From Desulfacinum infernum DSM 9756 (GTDB lineage Bacteria > Desulfobacterota > Syntrophobacteria > Syntrophobacterales > DSM-9756): 64,000 nucleotides of DNA. The stretch covers positions 124,001 through 188,000 of the forward strand of contig NZ_FQVB01000003.1 in the NCBI RefSeq assembly GCF_900129305.1, read 5' to 3'. The notes under the pieces were generated by a model that ran no database searches, had not been told where the DNA came from, and was given only the letters and a program-made list of their open reading frames with translations. Shown here piece after piece: positions 61,819 to 64,000 of the stretch; the stretch's first letter is position 1; each line of letters begins with the position of its first letter. Position numbers and translations under genes: made by a program.

Positions 61819-62966
61819 AAACCCCCGACCGTTCCTGGCGCCTTGCCCTCTTCCTGGCCACATCGGGGCACAGCGGCGTGGACCGCATCATGAAAAACCT
61901 GGTGGGAGAACTGGGACGGCGCTCCATCGCGGTGGACCTCCTGCAGGTGGAAGGTCACGGCCCTCACTTCGACCGGCTGCCCGAATCCGTTCGGCGGGTT
62001 CCTTTGGGAGCCAGGCACGTGAATTCCTGCATTCCGCGCCTGGCATGGTACCTCCGAACCCGGAAGCCGTCGGCCCTCCTCTGCGACAAGGACCGGGTCA
62101 ACCGGGCCGCCGTTGTGGCGTCCCGATTGGCCGGCTACCGGGGCAGGCTGGTCCTGCGCGTGGGCACGACGGTTTCCAAGAACCTGGAACGGCGCGGCCC
62201 CCTGCACCGACAAGCCCAGGTTTTTTCCATCCGGCGTCTCTATTCCAGGGCCCATGCCGTCATCGTTCCATCTGAGGGCGCAGCGGCCGATTTGGTCAGA
62301 ATCGGAGGGTTCCGCGACGGCTTCGTCCGCACCGTTCCCAGCCCGGTGGTCTCCCCCGAGCTGGATGCCCTGGCCGGAGCCCCCGTGGAACACCCGTGGT
62401 TCTCGGACCCGTCGATCCCCATCGTCCTGGGGGCAGGGGAATTGTGCGCCCGCAAGGATTTCGCAACGCTGATCAGGGCATTTGCGGAGGTGAGAAAGGA
62501 TCGCGAGTGCCGGCTGGTCATCCTGGGGAAGGGCAGGAAAAGGGACGAGCTCCTCGGTCTGGCCGAGGATTTGAGGGTGAGCGAACACGTGTGGCTGCCG
62601 GGATTCGTGGGCAACCCCTACGCCTACATGGCCAGGGCGTCGGTCTTTGTGCTCTCTTCGGTATGCGAAGGATCCCCTGTGGTTCTCATGGAAGCGCTCT
62701 CGCTGGGAACGCCTGTGGTGTCGGCCGACTGTCCCAGCGGTCCACGGGAGATCCTGCAGGCGGGTCGGCTCGGCCCCTTGGTTCCCGTGGGAGCCCATCA
62801 GGCCATGGCCGAAGCCATCCTGCGGGTCTTGGACTCGCCGCCCCCCCGAAAGGCCCTGCAGGAGGCCGCCTTGCAGTTCCACGTGAGTCGCGCCGCCGAT
62901 GCCTATCTGCATCTGCTGGGCTATCCGGGGTGCTCGATGGGCGGCGGCCGGGAGAACCCTGCATGA
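61815..62966 (+). CDS. GT4-type glycosyltransferase (tandem paralogue 4)
   Basis: 383 residues. SGHSGVDRIMKNLVGELGRR, LGAGELCARKDFATLIRAFA, LGKGRKRDELLGLAEDLRV and SSVCEGSPVVLMEALSLGTP, then VSADCPSGPREILQAGRLG. It overlaps the previous stop (ATGA) with AAGGAG upstream, and its own stop overlaps the next start. The conserved W of WEG is Cys here. Confidence 0.88.
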   Translation: MKTPDRSWRLALFLATSGHSGVDRIMKNLVGELGRRSIAVDLLQVEGHGPHFDRLPESVRRVPLGARHVNSCIPRLAWYLRTRKPSALLCDKDRVNRAAVVASRLAGYRGRLVLRVGTTVSKNLERRGPLHRQAQVFSIRRLYSRAHAVIVPSEGAAADLVRIGGFRDGFVRTVPSPVVSPELDALAGAPVEHPWFSDPSIPIVLGAGELCARKDFATLIRAFAEVRKDRECRLVILGKGRKRDELLGLAEDLRVSEHVWLPGFVGNPYAYMARASVFVLSSVCEGSPVVLMEALSLGTPVVSADCPSGPREILQAGRLGPLVPVGAHQAMAEAILRVLDSPPPRKALQEAALQFHVSRAADAYLHLLGYPGCSMGGGRENPA

Positions 62967-64000
62967 GGATGGATCGGGGATGTTCGAAGGAGCGGCGTCC
63001 CATTGCGCTCTTTGTGTCCTTTTCCGGACACGGAGGCGTGGAACGCATGATGCTGAACCTGGCCAACGCCTTGTCCCGCATCTACGGGCCCGTGGATCTG
63101 GTCACCGTCAAGACCCGAAGCTCTTTTTTGTCTGGGCTTGAAGGCGGAGTCCACCATGTGTCCCTTCGCACATCCCACACCTTCCAGAGCCTTCCGGAAC
63201 TGGTGGGCTATCTCAAGGCCAGACGGCCGGCCGCCCTGTTGGCCGCCAAGGACAGAGCCAACCAGACGGCGGTGCTGGCACGGATAATCGCCCGGGTTCC
63301 CACGCGCGTCGTCCTTCGCATGGGCACCACCACCTCGGCCGCCCTTGAAGGTGCCTCCACGTTGCGCCGAGCCGCCTGGTTCTACCCCATGCGCCTGCTC
63401 TATCCGCGGGCCGACGCCGTCATCGCCGTTTCGAGCGGCGTGGAGGAAGACCTGGCGGCGACGGCCGGCGTCCCGGGACACAAACTGCACACCATCCCCA
63501 ACCCCGTAGTCAACGACACGATCCACAGCCAGGCCGCCGCGCCCTTGGCTCACCCTTGGTTCGGCACCACCCGGCCGCCCGTCATCGTGGGCATGGGACG
63601 GCTCACACGCCAGAAGGATTTTCCCACCCTTCTCCACGCCTTCCGCATCGTGAGCTTGCGGCGCCCGTCACGTCTCGTCATTCTGGGGGAGGGACGGGAT
63701 CGGGCGAGCCTGGAGTCCTTGGCCTCCCAATTGGGCATTCGGGCGGATGTGGATTTCGCAGGTTTCACACCCAACCCCTACCCCTATCTTAAGAGGGCTT
63801 CCGTGTTCGTGCTCTCGTCCATCTGGGAAGGATCTCCCAATGCCCTCACCGAGGCGCTGGCCCTGGGCACGCCAGTGGTGGCCACGGATTGTCCCAGCGG
63901 CCCCAGGGAAATCCTGCAGGACGGTGCCGTGGCTCCTCTCGTTCCCATGCGGGATCCCGACGCCATGGCTCAGGCCATTCTTGACATGTTGGATCATCCG
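62963..64000 (+). CDS. GT4-type glycosyltransferase (tandem paralogue 5), cut by window end
   Basis: At least 346 residues, open at the window edge. It starts RMDRGCSKERRPIALFVSFS and continues GHGGVERMMLNLANALSRIY. Further on are VGMGRLTRQKDFPTLLHAFR, ILGEGRDRASLESLASQLGI, SSIWEGSPNALTEALALGTP and ATDCPSGPREILQDGAVA. The ATG at 62963 overlaps the upstream stop by 4 bp. The missing part is probably only a short C-terminus. Confidence 0.88.
   Translation, partial: MRMDRGCSKERRPIALFVSFSGHGGVERMMLNLANALSRIYGPVDLVTVKTRSSFLSGLEGGVHHVSLRTSHTFQSLPELVGYLKARRPAALLAAKDRANQTAVLARIIARVPTRVVLRMGTTTSAALEGASTLRRAAWFYPMRLLYPRADAVIAVSSGVEEDLAATAGVPGHKLHTIPNPVVNDTIHSQAAAPLAHPWFGTTRPPVIVGMGRLTRQKDFPTLLHAFRIVSLRRPSRLVILGEGRDRASLESLASQLGIRADVDFAGFTPNPYPYLKRASVFVLSSIWEGSPNALTEALALGTPVVATDCPSGPREILQDGAVAPLVPMRDPDAMAQAILDMLDHP

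Overview
The window is GC-rich, densely coded DNA from an anaerobic bacterium. It most resembles a deltaproteobacterial (Desulfobacterota, Syntrophobacter-like) sulfate reducer or syntroph. That placement is an inference from gene content: 2-oxoacid:ferredoxin oxidoreductases, an ADP-forming acyl-CoA synthetase, citramalate synthase, UPF0210/ACT proteins, a sigma-54 response regulator, a LIV transporter with phenylacetate-CoA ligases, and many palindromic intergenic repeats. No rRNA, tRNA, transposase or CRISPR array was seen.

Layout. 1-451 is the N-terminus of a B12-binding radical SAM protein (minus strand). 740-2749 is an ACT-domain protein with a UPF0210 protein (plus). 3248-22069 is a long minus-strand block. 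Read in transcription order it holds a 2173-residue pyruvate:ferredoxin-oxidoreductase-like fusion with an unusual domain order, a 1646-residue largely unrecognisable protein with one [4Fe-4S] motif, a 1229-residue NuoE/NuoF-like fusion, a GAF protein, an HD-GYP protein and citramalate synthase. The three giants look like one redox machine that could link 2-oxoacid oxidation to NAD(P) and perhaps to electron bifurcation. They are the best candidate here for an undescribed system.

22070-24141 is a repeat-rich accessory patch with two toxin-antitoxin loci. Both toxin genes are broken, one by an internal deletion and one by a 160-bp palindromic element flanked by a 6-bp repeat. Then come an ADP-forming acyl-CoA synthetase (plus), and on the minus strand a ClC channel with a PTS-IIA-like protein, a sigma-54 two-component system and HMG-CoA lyase. 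After a THUMP-domain methyltransferase (minus) there follow a nucleotidyltransferase with a small partner, a deacetylase, a radical SAM protein and LhgO (plus), and a PaaI-type thioesterase (minus).

39854-50233 is a plus-strand arylpyruvate/amino-acid block: iorAB, a LIV-type ABC importer including a permease-ATPase fusion, two phenylacetate-CoA-ligase-like proteins and the solute-binding protein. Its likely role is uptake of amino acids and conversion of arylpyruvates to aryl-acetyl-CoA. A leader upstream of iorA has a strong terminator and a competing pairing, as in an attenuator. 50233 to the end is a surface-glycan locus: a polysaccharide deacetylase, a GT9 heptosyltransferase-like protein, nine GT4-type glycosyltransferases (the last cut by the window end) and a polytopic GT-C-like protein. 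Five of the GT4 genes form a tandem paralogous run.

The intergenic DNA carries four repeat classes: heptanucleotide tandem arrays, GTAGGGGCG palindromes, paired elements with AGCCTGTCGGA-type inverted ends, and simple hairpins. Several repeats begin exactly at, or supply, the stop codon of the upstream gene.
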